Positions 30,683-42,135 of a DNA stretch of 64,000 nt are shown here, piece by piece. Position 1 is the first letter of the stretch, and the number at the start of each line of letters is the position of its first letter. This DNA is from Ustilago trichophora. Taxonomy: Eukaryota > Basidiomycota > Ustilaginomycetes > Ustilaginales > Ustilaginaceae. The position numbers and the translations under genes were made by a program. The DNA is taken from NCBI GenBank assembly GCA_900323505.1, contig OOIN01000010.1:248001-312000 (forward strand), read 5' to 3'. The notes under the pieces are model-generated. The model saw only the letters and a list, made by a program, of their open reading frames with translations. It was not told the DNA's origin and made no database searches.

Positions 30683-33600
30683 ATGCAAGGCACGCAGCAA
30701 ACCACATCAGCCGCATCGGCCGCGTCCTCTTCTCTAGCCCCCGTCAAATCGGACCTGGAGCGCAAATCTACCTGGGCACAAATCAGCTTCGATGACGGCT
30801 TCGACCTCAACCTTGCTGCTACCTCTTCCCTTGCTCCCATCTCTCAAAATGCCCGTGTTTCGGCTCCATCGCTTACCGATCCGTCCACTTCCAATGCAGC
30901 GCAACCATCTCGATCGCTAGGTAAGTGTTCCCCTTCTCGCTTTGTAGCCGTCACCACCGATCTCGTACAACCATCGCAAGCCCCTGTGCGACCCTCGTAC
31001 TGACTTTTTCCCCTGCTTTCACATCTTTGTTCTACTGCCTTGCTTGTTCACGACGCTTGTCTTTCCTGCGTCTTCGACACACTCAGCAGAGAACGACACA
31101 GCCGCCTCGACATCTGCACCTTTGGCCAGCGCCATCCCCACTTATCCTGATGCGAGTCAGGACAAAAAGAGATTCTCCGCCAGCCCTGCCTCATCCAACA
31201 AGGCTCTCCCACAGTTGCCGTCCATCTCCAACACTGCCATGGACAGCACACCCGCCACGCCTTCAGAACGACGCCAGCCATCCAGCGATGCACAGACTGC
31301 AACCACCCTTCCGACTTCGACCAGCGTTACCAGCACCGTACACACCCGTGTACCATCATCGCAGGACGGTACTCCTACACCCAAGCCGCCAGGAACCCCA
31401 CAGACGCATCCGCATGCTTCTCCCATCGTTACAGCTGCCACACCCGAGCAACCGCAGCATTCTGATCCTTCGACCACGCCGATTACCAGACCCAACATGC
31501 ACCAGCCTTCCCGATCCCAGTCGAGTGGTGTGCTTGCATGGGATCGTCCCCAAGCCAAGGCTTCTCGACCCGTCTCGTCGGCCGACGCCTACATGAAGCC
31601 AATCGAAATGCTCCAGTCTGACAACTCGAGCCGCCCGGGCACTGCCATGAGCCATCTCAGCGGCTCCAACTGGATGCACGATGGACCCAGCAATCGCAGC
31701 AGCTTTGGCACCACCTCGAGTGCCCCTTTGAACCAGATGAAGCGCGCTTCAGTGCTCTCTTTCCAGACCGCCAATAGTGCGGGTTTCACTAGCGGCGACG
31801 AAGCTAGAGCGTCCGATCGCGAAGATCTCACCGACGATGCTTTTCTTCCTGCTGCCGTCGACATTACTTCATCGCAGGCCACTCAGATTCGACCTTGGCT
31901 CGATCGTGGCAATTCGGGTTACGGCTCTTCACCAGATGAACGTTCCTTCCCTGGTGGACTTCCTGGCTCTTTCTGGGATGAACCTACTCCTCGGCCACCC
32001 TCTAGGACCATGCCCTCAACTGCCGTTCGACAAGAAGTGCATTCGACTTCCGTCCCCGTCGCCGTAGCAGTGCCAACGCCATATGTGGTCGACACATCGG
32101 GAGTATCCGCGCAGACCGGATCTACCGATGCGGCTAGCAGCAATGCGCAAAACGGAAGCGTTCGGAACGTCCATGATGCCGCTGCTACCAACGCCGAACC
32201 GACACTGGCTCCAATCAACACTCAAGGTCTGGCACCGACTTCGTCAAATGCACCGCTCTCTTCCACCACCATCGCTGCTCGTTCTGATGAGACAACCCAG
32301 GCCATGCGACGATCGCCTGACGCTACACGAGAGCGACAGGCTCCCTTGCCGTTCCCAACAGAGACCGAGGCTCCACCACCGCCTGACAAGGATGTGCGCG
32401 TTGCTGAGACAGCTGCTCCCACCTCGTCGTCCAACTCGTCGCGCAACGGTGCCAATGCAAAGCTCGGCGATACAGCAAGTCCACCTCCTGCTGACAACGT
32501 CATCCCACCCCCCTTGCCATCAGAAGCACACCAGAGCCAGCAACTTCTGGCTCCAGACATGCTCATGAACGGACCGGCCGATCACAAGCCCGTCTCGGAC
32601 TACCGCAAGAAGCCACTCGCCGACATCAGTCCGGCACAAAAAGCAGCCGGTTTGGCACATCTTCAGGCACAGGCCAAGGCTGCCAAGCAGGTCAACATGG
32701 AGATGCAATCCAACGCTCCTCCCACCAACCCTCCAGCTGAAGCTCCTCCGATTCCCGTCCTCGAGCGAGACCGCCGCAAGTCGAACGCCAGTCTCACCGC
32801 AAACGTAGCGCTGGCACAAGCAGCTGCCGCGCCTGGGCTGCCCAGAGGCGACCCCGTCGACAGGCCAGACACGCCCAGTGCAGAGAGCGTCTCGCAAGAG
32901 TCGAGCGCACCACCCGATGGTGAAGTGGAAGCACGTGCGGAATGGGAGCGACGACGCAGGATGAAACGTAAGAACCGCAAGAAGCAGAACGAAGCTGCCA
33001 AGCCGCAAAAGGGTCGCTCAGACACGTTCAAGAATCAGCTCAAGCCGCTGCAGCTCGTCCCCGCGGACAACCTCTACAGCTTTGGCGATCGCAACGGTCT
33101 TCCCAACTCTGCAAGCAACGTTGCTGGGCGTGGAAATGGTGACCGACACAGCATCGCTGTCGGTGATCGTGCTGCCAATGCGCTTGCGCCTGTCTCTGCT
33201 GACTCTAGGCAAACGTACAGTACGCAGCAATTGCAGCGTCTGCAGGCGCGTGAACAGAGGAGGAGTGTAGGCGCCTTCAGTGCTGCTATGGCAGCCGCCA
33301 ACGTTGTATCGAGCGGCAGCAATGGTCCGTACCCCGTGTTTGCATCTCCCAACTCGGGTCCGCAGAAGGTCGGCTCGCGACAGTATCCCGGTCTCATGGC
33401 ACAGCGCAGTCTTGTCCCACCTTTCGAGCTGCAGCATCGACCAGACGGACTTCCTTCGGGTCTGATCGGTCCAGACGGCGTACGCAGGAGTCTCAATGAT
33501 CCCGAGGTGTGTTTGGAGTGCATGATGCGGGACGAGGATATGATCGACATTCGTGTCGTCGGCGAAGGCGTCTGGGAACGCGAGAGCGACAAGGAGTTCG

Positions 33601-36600
33601 AAGAGGCCGTCCGACTCGAGGCTGAAGAGGCAGCCAACGGAAGCGGCATCAACGGTCCAAGCGGCAGCAGTGGTCATGGCGACAGCATCAGCAGCCACCG
33701 TGATTCGCGCAGCTCACGCAAACATCGTAAGAGGATCGGTAAGGGCGAACCACTGACAGTAGAGCGACTCAAACTCCACACGCAGATGAACCCTCCCGCA
33801 TCGTCATTCCGATGGCGCACTCTGCAGACATTCTTGGCCGTCCAAGCCAAGTACATCGCCATGGAACAGCAGAGGATGCGACTCGAGGCAGAAAAGAAGG
33901 CGAGACCCAACACAGACTCGATCAGCAGCCGTGGCAGCATTATGGGAATCGACTCGCCAGTCCCTGTGCCTGAGCGTGGTCTCTCTTCACCCTTTGCGCC
34001 CGCTCGCGAAGCTTCTATTGCTACTTCGCGCCAGTCGCTTCTGCAGACTTCGGACGACACTGGCTTGACGCCTCAGCAAAAGGCAGAGAAGGAGCGCGAC
34101 ATTGCGGCAGCTCAGGCAGCTCGCAAGAAGATGACTGCTGCCGCCGCCGCCGCCCCGCATGCTGCTATGACCCCATCTTTGGGCATGCCTGCATACCCAA
34201 CCACGCCGCTGCAGACACGCACGCCGCCTCAAGCGGTGTCTGGTCGCTCAGGCACCGATCCGGAAGAGCTCCTCGCTGGATCAGCAGTTGCTGGTGGTGC
34301 CATCATGACTCCCAGCAGCGGCCGCCTTGTGCCCTTTGGCGCATCGCAGGCCGCACGAGCTGCCAGCGTGCAAGACCTGCGTGCTGCTGCGGACGGATCT
34401 CGATCGGCAGCTACAAACTACCCGCCAAGCCCATCCGACAGCCTCATGCCTCCTTCGAGATCGTTCGTGGGCACCTCGCCGACTGGAACACCTTCGCGTC
34501 TCGCAGCTCGTTCGGGCGCATCTCAGCTGTCGTTGATGCACAGTGGCTCGATGATCGACATGCACGTCGCCCAAGAGGACCGCGCTGAACACCGAATCAA
34601 TCAGAATGGTTTCCTGCCAGGGACGCCTCTGGCTGTCGAGTCGCCAGCCGCGCTCAATCGATCTTATTATGGCTTCCCGGGAGACGGCGACTCGTCACTT
34701 CCTGAGGCAGCCGCCTTTGAACGATCGCGAATGGTGTCGGGTGATGGCTACGTTGACCCGATGGAGGCTGGCCCCCGAGGACTGGACCTGGACCGCGACG
34801 ACAGCACCAAGCGTAAGAAGAAGGGTTTCCGTGGTCTGTTTTCCAAGCTCACTGGCAGCAGTGGAGGCCCTAGCCGCGAGAACTCGGCCGGCGGACCTGC
34901 GGGTGGTAGCGTCAACGGCAGCATTGCCAGTCGCAACGCCAGCAAGCGCTCGCAAGGTTCGGGCAGTCCGCGTCCTCGACAGAATTCTATCAGTGCCGAT
35001 CGCTCGCTAGAGGCCACTAGTCCGGCCCTCAACGGCATGCTCAGCAAAGCACGCAAATCGACCTCGTCGTTCTTCCGAAATGGAGTCGAGCCGGATGTCG
35101 AGTCCAAGGCTCGTCCGCAGATGAGCGCCAGCAACTCGATCTTCCAGAATCCACCCGGAATGGCTAGCCAGAACAGTCTCGATCTTGGACCGTTCCAGCC
35201 TGCTTCACCTCAGGCCAACGCCTTTGGCAGCAATAAGGGTCGTGGTGTGCAGCAGCAGCAGCCCCAGAACAGCACTACCTCGGACTCTGCCAGGATGAGA
35301 AAAGCATCGAACCCCTTGATGCAAAAGTACCTCAACTCGCCTTCGCCCCAGACGCAAGCATCGCCGGTTTCGAGCCCCAATCCCCTGTCGCAGCCCAGCG
35401 GTGTTGTCAACGGCGAGCGTCTGCCAGTGCATCCAAGCCAGAATGGACGCATGTCGAGCTTTGCCAGCATGCGTGATCTGCGACCTTCTGCGCTGCAGAC
35501 CATCCTTGATGGCGATCAGCGTGCCGATGACAACAACGATCCGCGCAAATCAGTGCGTTCGAGTGGCGGCAGTGCCAGTTTGCGCAAGGAGTTGCCATCG
35601 ATGCCATCATCGGCAGGCGGGGTTCCTGCTCCCGAGCACCAGCGCAACACTTCCAGTGGAACGGGAGGGTTGAGGAGCTCGACGGCTGATTCCATCGGAT
35701 CACCCAACCTTGCACCCGCACTTGGCATGGCTCGCTTAGGCGCTGCTGGTGGTGGAGATTACAGTGGCCGTCGCAGCATGCAGGCTTCCCGCGGCGCAAC
35801 CGGTTTCAGCGGCAGGCAAGCTCCCCCAGCTATCAACACCGATGCCTCGGGCTATGGCACAGTTGCCGACGACGCCTCTATCGGCAGTGCTGGCCCCAAA
35901 CGCCCGCCCAAGAATCCTCGTCGACCAGATGGCGCGCTCAACTCGCCCAGCATTGTCGACGTCAGCACCGGCGGCGGCTATTCGAATGTCAACGATGGTC
36001 TCGCCCCACCTCGTAGCGATTTTCCCCAGCAGGGACGCTACCACTCCGACTCGTACGCCATCGGTGCACAGGCACAGGAAAGCAGCGACAAGAAGAAATC
36101 CATCTTCCGCAACGTCTTTGGTCGCAAAAAGCGCGACTCCACCTTTGGTACTGCCGACACTTCGAAACCATCCATTGTCATTGCCAACACCGACGGTTCC
36201 GAGCCTCAATGGCAAGGCAGATCCACCTCTAGCTCATTTTTACCCAAGCTCCGCAGCCGTAAATCCTACTCTGGCGGATTGGGAGTGCCCAAAGCGAGTT
36301 TCCAGATGGAGCGTCAACGAGTCCTCTCCTCGCCTTCGCACGATGTTGCTTCGGCAGGTGGGCCACCTCGAAGCCAAAGCGCCTTCGGCATGGCTTCCAC
36401 CCAACGATTTATGTCGATGGACGTTCCCAGACGCTCGATGAACGTTACTCGCACTGGTGCTGGGGGTGATGGTTCTAATCGGCTGAGTACTATGGGTTAC
36501 AATGACGAAGAGGACGAAGAGGAAGACGACGAGATGGAACGAGAACCAGGATACGAAGCCGAGTTCAACCGATACGCACAAGAGGCCATGGAGGAACGCT

Positions 36601-36728
36601 ATCTCAGCAGCAGCGGGTCGAGAAATCCCAAAAGTGGCAGAGAGGTTAGCTTTGGTAGGAAGAGTCTAAACCTCCTTAGAGAAGGGTTCAAGATTCCGCT
36701 TGGTGGTGGCGGTGGCAAAGGCCGCTAA
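30683..36728 (+). CDS. Large Ser-rich protein of unknown function with a Cys-x2-Cys motif
   Basis: Two exons. Exon 1 is 30683-30920, starting MQGTQQTTSAAS. The intron 30921-31086 has a GTAAGT donor and CACTCAG acceptor. Exon 2 is 31087-36728, total 1959 residues. Splicing restores the frame exactly (SRSL joined to AENDTA). Most of the chain is Ser/Pro/Ala/Asn-rich and apparently disordered. A more structured block lies at about residues 870-1020: DPEVCLECMMRDEDMIDI, GEGVWERESDKEFEEAVRLE, a basic patch RKHRKRIGKGEPLTVERLKL, and FRWRTLQTFLAVQAKYIAME running into a Glu/Arg-rich helix. Several short basic patches recur later (KRKKKGFRGLFSKLTG; KKKSIFRNVFGRKKRDS), which could bind acidic membranes. 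The C-terminus is acidic, then basic, and ends in a Gly run. No catalytic motif is seen. I do not recognise a named family. Confidence 0.85.
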
Positions 36729-37604
36729 AGCCATGATCCTGAAGGCAAAAGGAGATCTGTTGTGGTTCGCACTATGCTAGGCATGCATTCATACATTATT
36801 TTATATTTTATGATTTGTCAAGATGTTGCCCTTGATGTGTGAGGATGTGTCACTGTGGGCTGTGTGTGTGTCGCTTTTGAATGCTGTCTCTGCCAGACTT
36901 GGAATTGGGGATGATGATGACCTCGAGCATTTCATAATTGAGGGAGGCGAGTGTTGAACAAAAAAGGGAGAAGGGTGGGATCACGTGATATTAGACGCGT
37001 ATCTTTGCGTTCTTTGGTTTCATACTGTATTTCGATTTTGGAATTTCTCGAAAAATGCCCTCCTTTTTTCTTTTTTCTTTTTTTTTTATTTTATTTTTGG
37101 GTCCCCACGTTCTGGTCCCATATGGCAGCCAGAAGGCAGACAGGCAAGTACATAGGCAGGCTGAGGATCAAAACTCCTTTAAAAAAAGGAAAAGGTTTGC
37201 GTTAGTCGCGTGTCCAGGCGAGGCTCATGTGTGTGTGTGTGTGTGTTGATCTGCAGAACAATCCCCACGCGAGGTTGGATCTTTAGCCTCCACTGATATC
37301 AAGGTCTTCCTTTGAGAATCTTTCCTCCTGTACTCGAACCCATTCTCACCTTGACACAATCATCCCAACCTCAATACATCCCATTCAACACCATTCACTC
37401 GAAAACAAACACTGATCTTCTCCAGATATCACTTCAATCGTACCACCACAACTCAATCAGAACCCAGCAAGATCAACACCAGCAACACAAGCAGAAACTG
37501 CAACATTGCACAACACCTACCTCCCCAACCCCCCCAAAAACCACATTTCCAATTCCAACCAAACCATCTTGTCCCAACCTCCAAAGAAACGGTGGCGAGG
37601 AAGA
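36729..37604. other. Intergenic region upstream of the CLASP gene
   Basis: No gene is seen. It contains a T-rich stretch (about 37050-37100), a short GT repeat near 37230, and one TACTGTA motif near 37024. The CLASP frame is open back to 37506, but only to a TTG. Confidence 0.5.
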
Positions 37605-40600
37605 ATGCCTTCCAAACCGAACTCCCAAAACGATGCCAAAATCAACATCACCTCTGCCGTAGAACTTCACGCTCATTTCGATGAGATTCATTCCGATCTT
37701 CACTCCCCAGAAACCGAACATACATGGCAGAAAATCCAACGCGCACTATTGCACATTCACGCCATCACACGAGGAGGAGCTACCAAGTTTACCGAATTTG
37801 TCTCGCTGTTGAAACAAAATGCGACTCCGATCAACAACTCTTTGCTTTCCGAAAGGACAAAGTTATCAGGCACTGCGGGGGATTTACTCAATTCGATAGC
37901 TCCCAGATTGGCAGAGAGATTCGAAGGATTGGTGGCAGTGTTTGTTCCAACGCTCTTGTTGATCTGTGCAAGGACGAACAAGGTTGCTGTCAAGAGGGCG
38001 GAAAAGTCGTTGCATTTTGTGGTTAAGCATTGTAGACCGCCAGCGGTGGTGGCGTATCTCAAAGAGGCGATTAGGGATAAGGGTCAAGGATTGAGGGCGG
38101 TCGCTGCGGGGACGTTAGTGTTGGTGTTGGAGCATACCGAGAAGGATCGACTGGCGAGGCGTGTGGGTGATATCGAGGCTTGCATCAAGAGTGGTGCAAC
38201 TGATTCGAACCCAGAGGTGAGACAGACAACAAAGAGGCTATTCGAACTGTATGTCGCCATCTGGCCCGAAAGGGTAGAAGGTTTTACCAAGCCAATGACC
38301 CCCACCATCCGCAGATACCTTTCGCTGCCCAAGACAGGAGCGCTCCACGTCGAAGTTCTGCCCCTGACAGCAGCGGTGGCTGTAGCAGCGCCACCAACAA
38401 GATCGTCGAACCACACTTCTAGTTCCCACTCGAATCGTCACGAAGAGGTACCCATGTCAGCCTCGCACGCATCACAAACATCGCGCAACACTCCGGCATA
38501 CAATTTCTTCCCAGATCTCAAAAAGTCATCTTCGTCCTCTTCGTCCACCACCTCTTCTTCTGCGGCGCGTATGCCCAGCGCGCCGGGGTTCAGCGTCAAC
38601 GATGCCACCTACGTCAAGCGTGGACTTTTTGCCGAGCAGATCGCAGCAGCGAGGAACGCTCGATTAGCCCGTGTGCCATCATTCAACTTTGACGACGTTG
38701 CCAGAAATTCTTCCGAGATTGCTCCAGTTCAAACGATGAAGAGACAGCCCAGCTTCGAACAGTTGCGCTCTCATGGCACAACTGCTGCTGCTGCTGCTGC
38801 TGCAGCACCACATTCGGGGACAACGTTCCGCGTTCCTAGGTTCGAAGTTGTTCCGAGCCGGTCAGACAGCGATGGAGGCAGGCCATGGGGCGGTCATGGA
38901 GACATTAATGCAAATACGCCGGCCTTTGCGGCTGCATCCGGTTTGCACGGTAAAAGTGCGCTTCTGGCAGCCTATAAGCAGGCTTTCGTCGGCGAAGTTC
39001 CTAGTGCAGCCAAGCCACCATCGTCGTCTCGCGAGCGTCACCATCAAGATCGTTCGGAAAAACCTTCCAAAAATAGCGACAAGAGGCGTGAGAACACGAT
39101 CACGGTCCGCTTCGAGCCCGAGCTGGAAGACAAAGAGAATGAACATCGACACGCATCAGGAGCCAGCGACGAGATTCGAAGATCCAGGTCGGCGCCTCAA
39201 ATTGCCATTCAGTCCAACGCTGGAATTGGCAAGTCCGAAGAGAAAGTCGTCACGCCAACGGATGTAGACAGAGAGCAGAGATCGTCCAAGTTGCGTCACA
39301 CTGATGAAGCTGAGCAAAAAACGGCGATCAGGAGGGCTGTCGAGGATGTAGATTCGGACGAGGATGAGGATGAGAACGAGAGACCTTCGACTCCTCCTGA
39401 GCGTATGCTTCATGCACAGACGCCCAGGACTGGAATCAAGGCGAGCAGGGTTCCTGCACAACGGGTGGCGATGCCTTCGGCTGCAAAAGTGTCGGCGATG
39501 CGCGTAGCTGTGCCGACTCCATCGGCGAAAATCGCTGCAAGCCGTGTGATGAACGTATCGGAATCTGTCGAGTCGAGCCCCGTGCCCAAGACTCGTGTGG
39601 AGCCTCGAACACCTCGAGCTGTACCAGCTAAAGCTGAGGCAGCACCTGCTCCTGCGCCTGCTGTACTAAAGGAATCGCAACCCGAAGAAAAGGATGTAAA
39701 CGACAAAGCGGACAAGGTGGAGGAGAAAGAAGCGCCAAAGTCAAACGAGGCAAGTAAGGAACAGCAGACTGTCGTCAAGAAGCCAGCTACATCTGTGGCG
39801 CAAACGGCACCCAAACAAGTAGCCAGGTCAGTTCCAATCAAGGCAGCTCCTTCGGCCTCGCTCGCGGCCAAAGCGCGTCTTGAAGCTAGAACAGCCAAAT
39901 CCGCAACAGCGACAGCGATCACGACTGCTGAAAGCAAAAAGGTGGTCTCCAAGACTGCCACCGCCGTTTCTAAGCCCGTGATTGTGAGGAAGCCTATCAA
40001 TTCCTCCACCACTACCACCAGGCCTACCGCCAAGCCGATTGCGCCAGCCGCATCCATCGTGAAGACGACCAGACCTGCGTCGGCAGTCAAGCCAAGCGCT
40101 GCGACCAGCACAGCGACGGCTCGTGCCAAGCTCGCTGCATCGAGCAAACCAACTACAACCACCGCCCCATCGGCAACCCTGGCAGCAACCAAGAAGGTAG
40201 AAGCCCCGAGCGTGGCAAGGACATCGAGGCTGACTGCATCGACAGCATCAACGCGCAACAAGATCGTTCCCGCAGCATCAGTCAAAAAATTCCAGCCGAC
40301 CAAGCCGTCTAGTCTGGTGCCAGCACGACAGAAGAGCTCGATCGCGGCTTCGCTTACCGCCAAGAGTAAGCTCGTAGGAGCCCAGTCCGCGGCCACTGAC
40401 AAGACCAATGCAGTGCGCAAGGCGAGTGCTACCATGGCTGCCAGAATCGAGAAGCATCGAAGAATCTCGGCAGCTGGAGTGCCATCTCTTCCGACGAGAG
40501 CGCCTGCAGTTCCAGCTGAGCCGATTGTGGCTGATGCCGTCATCGAGCCTGTGGAGGCACCAGAGGTTGTGGATGAAATTGCGACAGAGAAAGAGCCGTC

Positions 40601-41444
40601 TACGACTAAAACGGAGGAGGAGGTTGGGGTGCAGGCCCAAAAGCCCGAGGAGACCGAGGCCATTGCTGACAAGATGGAGGGTGCAGTAGAGGCGGAAGTT
40701 GTCTCAGCGACTGACGAGGCGGCTGCTGATCCTATCGAAGAAGCTACTATCGACATGATCCAGCCTCTTGAGCCTGCATCGGAACAGGCGGCTGCAGCAC
40801 GTTTCGACGAGGAGGCCAGCGTTGCTCTTTCGCAAACTGAGGCCGCGGAGCAAGAAGAATTCGCCGATGCAGAAGAGGTATCCTCGACCAGAGACATCAA
40901 GGTGGTGGCGGAAGAGAAGGAGGGGCAAGCACAGAGTGAAGCAGTCGAGCCAGCATCTTGCGCAGTCACTCCCATCAAATTGCCGATCTTGGCTGAGAAT
41001 ACGACACCGGCCAGAGTGCGAACGCCTTTAAGCTGCAAGGACACCAACCTGCCCAAAGTCACGCCACTTGGCAATGTGACGATGGACAAGACCGCATCTC
41101 CCATCTCGTCTGTCCATCTCCGGACCGACACACGCTCGACACCGGTACCTTCACCACTACGCCATTCAGCCACCCCGAAAACTGTTCTCAGACTGCCTCA
41201 GTACGAGTACGAGCCAGAATCTTCGTTTGAAGAATCGGAAGACGAGATGGATGAAGTGGTTCAACTGGCGTTCCGCCCTCACCCGATCACTCAAGATTCA
41301 GCAGTGCGGTCTCCCGCGGCAAAGCTGCACAAGGTGGTCCTCGCGCACAAGCAACTTGTGCTAGGCGTCGACTCGTCGGATGACGCGTCAATGGAGGCCA
41401 ACGAGAATGACGAGACTGTGCTGTTGGAGGAGCAGGTCGCTTAG
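37605..41444 (+). CDS. CLASP-type microtubule-associated protein (TOG domain)
   Basis: A single-exon gene for 1279 residues starting at the ATG at 37605 (MPSKPNSQNDAK). Residues about 15-240 form a HEAT/TOG domain of the CLASP_N type: TWQKIQRALLHIHAITRGG, then RTKLSGTAGDLLNSIAPRL, LVAVFVPTLLLICARTNK, and LRAVAAGTLVLVLE. Such domains bind tubulin; CLASP proteins stabilise microtubules and rescue shrinking ends, acting at the spindle midzone and cortex. The remaining ~1000 residues are low complexity: Ser/Ala-rich, then a long Ala/Lys/Thr/Pro-rich basic stretch (DNA about 39600-40420) likely to bind the acidic microtubule surface, then an acidic Glu/Ala-rich part and a final acidic tail. Only one TOG domain is visible, whereas many CLASPs have two or more. 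Fungal relatives are called Stu1, Cls1 or Peg1. Confidence 0.82.
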   Translation: MPSKPNSQNDAKINITSAVELHAHFDEIHSDLHSPETEHTWQKIQRALLHIHAITRGGATKFTEFVSLLKQNATPINNSLLSERTKLSGTAGDLLNSIAPRLAERFEGLVAVFVPTLLLICARTNKVAVKRAEKSLHFVVKHCRPPAVVAYLKEAIRDKGQGLRAVAAGTLVLVLEHTEKDRLARRVGDIEACIKSGATDSNPEVRQTTKRLFELYVAIWPERVEGFTKPMTPTIRRYLSLPKTGALHVEVLPLTAAVAVAAPPTRSSNHTSSSHSNRHEEVPMSASHASQTSRNTPAYNFFPDLKKSSSSSSSTTSSSAARMPSAPGFSVNDATYVKRGLFAEQIAAARNARLARVPSFNFDDVARNSSEIAPVQTMKRQPSFEQLRSHGTTAAAAAAAAPHSGTTFRVPRFEVVPSRSDSDGGRPWGGHGDINANTPAFAAASGLHGKSALLAAYKQAFVGEVPSAAKPPSSSRERHHQDRSEKPSKNSDKRRENTITVRFEPELEDKENEHRHASGASDEIRRSRSAPQIAIQSNAGIGKSEEKVVTPTDVDREQRSSKLRHTDEAEQKTAIRRAVEDVDSDEDEDENERPSTPPERMLHAQTPRTGIKASRVPAQRVAMPSAAKVSAMRVAVPTPSAKIAASRVMNVSESVESSPVPKTRVEPRTPRAVPAKAEAAPAPAPAVLKESQPEEKDVNDKADKVEEKEAPKSNEASKEQQTVVKKPATSVAQTAPKQVARSVPIKAAPSASLAAKARLEARTAKSATATAITTAESKKVVSKTATAVSKPVIVRKPINSSTTTTRPTAKPIAPAASIVKTTRPASAVKPSAATSTATARAKLAASSKPTTTTAPSATLAATKKVEAPSVARTSRLTASTASTRNKIVPAASVKKFQPTKPSSLVPARQKSSIAASLTAKSKLVGAQSAATDKTNAVRKASATMAARIEKHRRISAAGVPSLPTRAPAVPAEPIVADAVIEPVEAPEVVDEIATEKEPSTTKTEEEVGVQAQKPEETEAIADKMEGAVEAEVVSATDEAAADPIEEATIDMIQPLEPASEQAAAARFDEEASVALSQTEAAEQEEFADAEEVSSTRDIKVVAEEKEGQAQSEAVEPASCAVTPIKLPILAENTTPARVRTPLSCKDTNLPKVTPLGNVTMDKTASPISSVHLRTDTRSTPVPSPLRHSATPKTVLRLPQYEYEPESSFEESEDEMDEVVQLAFRPHPITQDSAVRSPAAKLHKVVLAHKQLVLGVDSSDDASMEANENDETVLLEEQVA

Positions 41445-42135
41445 CGATGGTGATCGCATGAACATTACTGTATACCCCAACGTCAGAAATCAATTATATC
41501 ACAAAAAGGAACATATCGAAGCAGACCTCTCTGTGAAAGACTGAATCAAATGACGCTGTGAAGCCTTGTGATAACTACAGTAGACCTCAGTAGATGCATG
41601 TTGATGGGTTGAAATCAGAGATTCAGATGAATCGGGGCTCTTAATCGGCAGCAAATAAGAAACGCGAATTTTCTCCACTTCGTTGGTTGAGAAAGGCTTA
41701 GCTGAAAGAGTACAGCAGTACAAGGTGTGATTTCATGAAAAGTTGAGATTCGGGAGCGATCTTTGAGACTGATTTCCGCGGCGTCAATTTACGGAAGCAA
41801 CTCGCAACTCGCAACTCGCAACTCGCAACTCTCACTAAGCGCGACAATGGTGTGGAATTCAAGAAGACACATCTCAACTCGTTTTGCGTCTTCTTTGCTT
41901 CACCTTCTCACGCCAACTTGATTCACTACCACCTCTGCCCATCGGTTCCATCCGTCAGACAACAAGGCCACTCTTTCTGGTCACATCCGCTCGTCTTCTC
42001 GGCCGATCAAGTGGATGGTTGAGTTTCGCTCGTCGCGGCAATTTTCGACTTTTGGACACTACCACCATCTCAACCCTCGATTCCAAACTTGAATGAGCTT
42101 GTCCATCCGTCGTCTAGACTGATCTGCTCGCCATC
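41445..42135. other. Intergenic region with heptamer repeat and upstream ORF
   Basis: No gene is seen. It has TACTGTA/TACAGTA motifs near 41469 and 41577 and a 7-base tandem repeat at 41797-41831. A nine-codon upstream ORF at 42093-42122 (MSLSIRRLD then stop) ends 13 bases before the ABC transporter ATG and could reduce its translation if transcribed. Confidence 0.5.
41797..41831. repeat. Tandem heptamer (GCAACTC)5
   Basis: Five exact copies of GCAACTC in tandem, about 300 bases upstream of the ABC transporter start. Non-coding. Confidence 0.95.

Noticed and set aside
39410..41173. 587-codon minus-strand frame, Ala/Ser/Val-rich
   Set aside because: Antisense shadow of the Ala/Lys-rich part of the CLASP gene.
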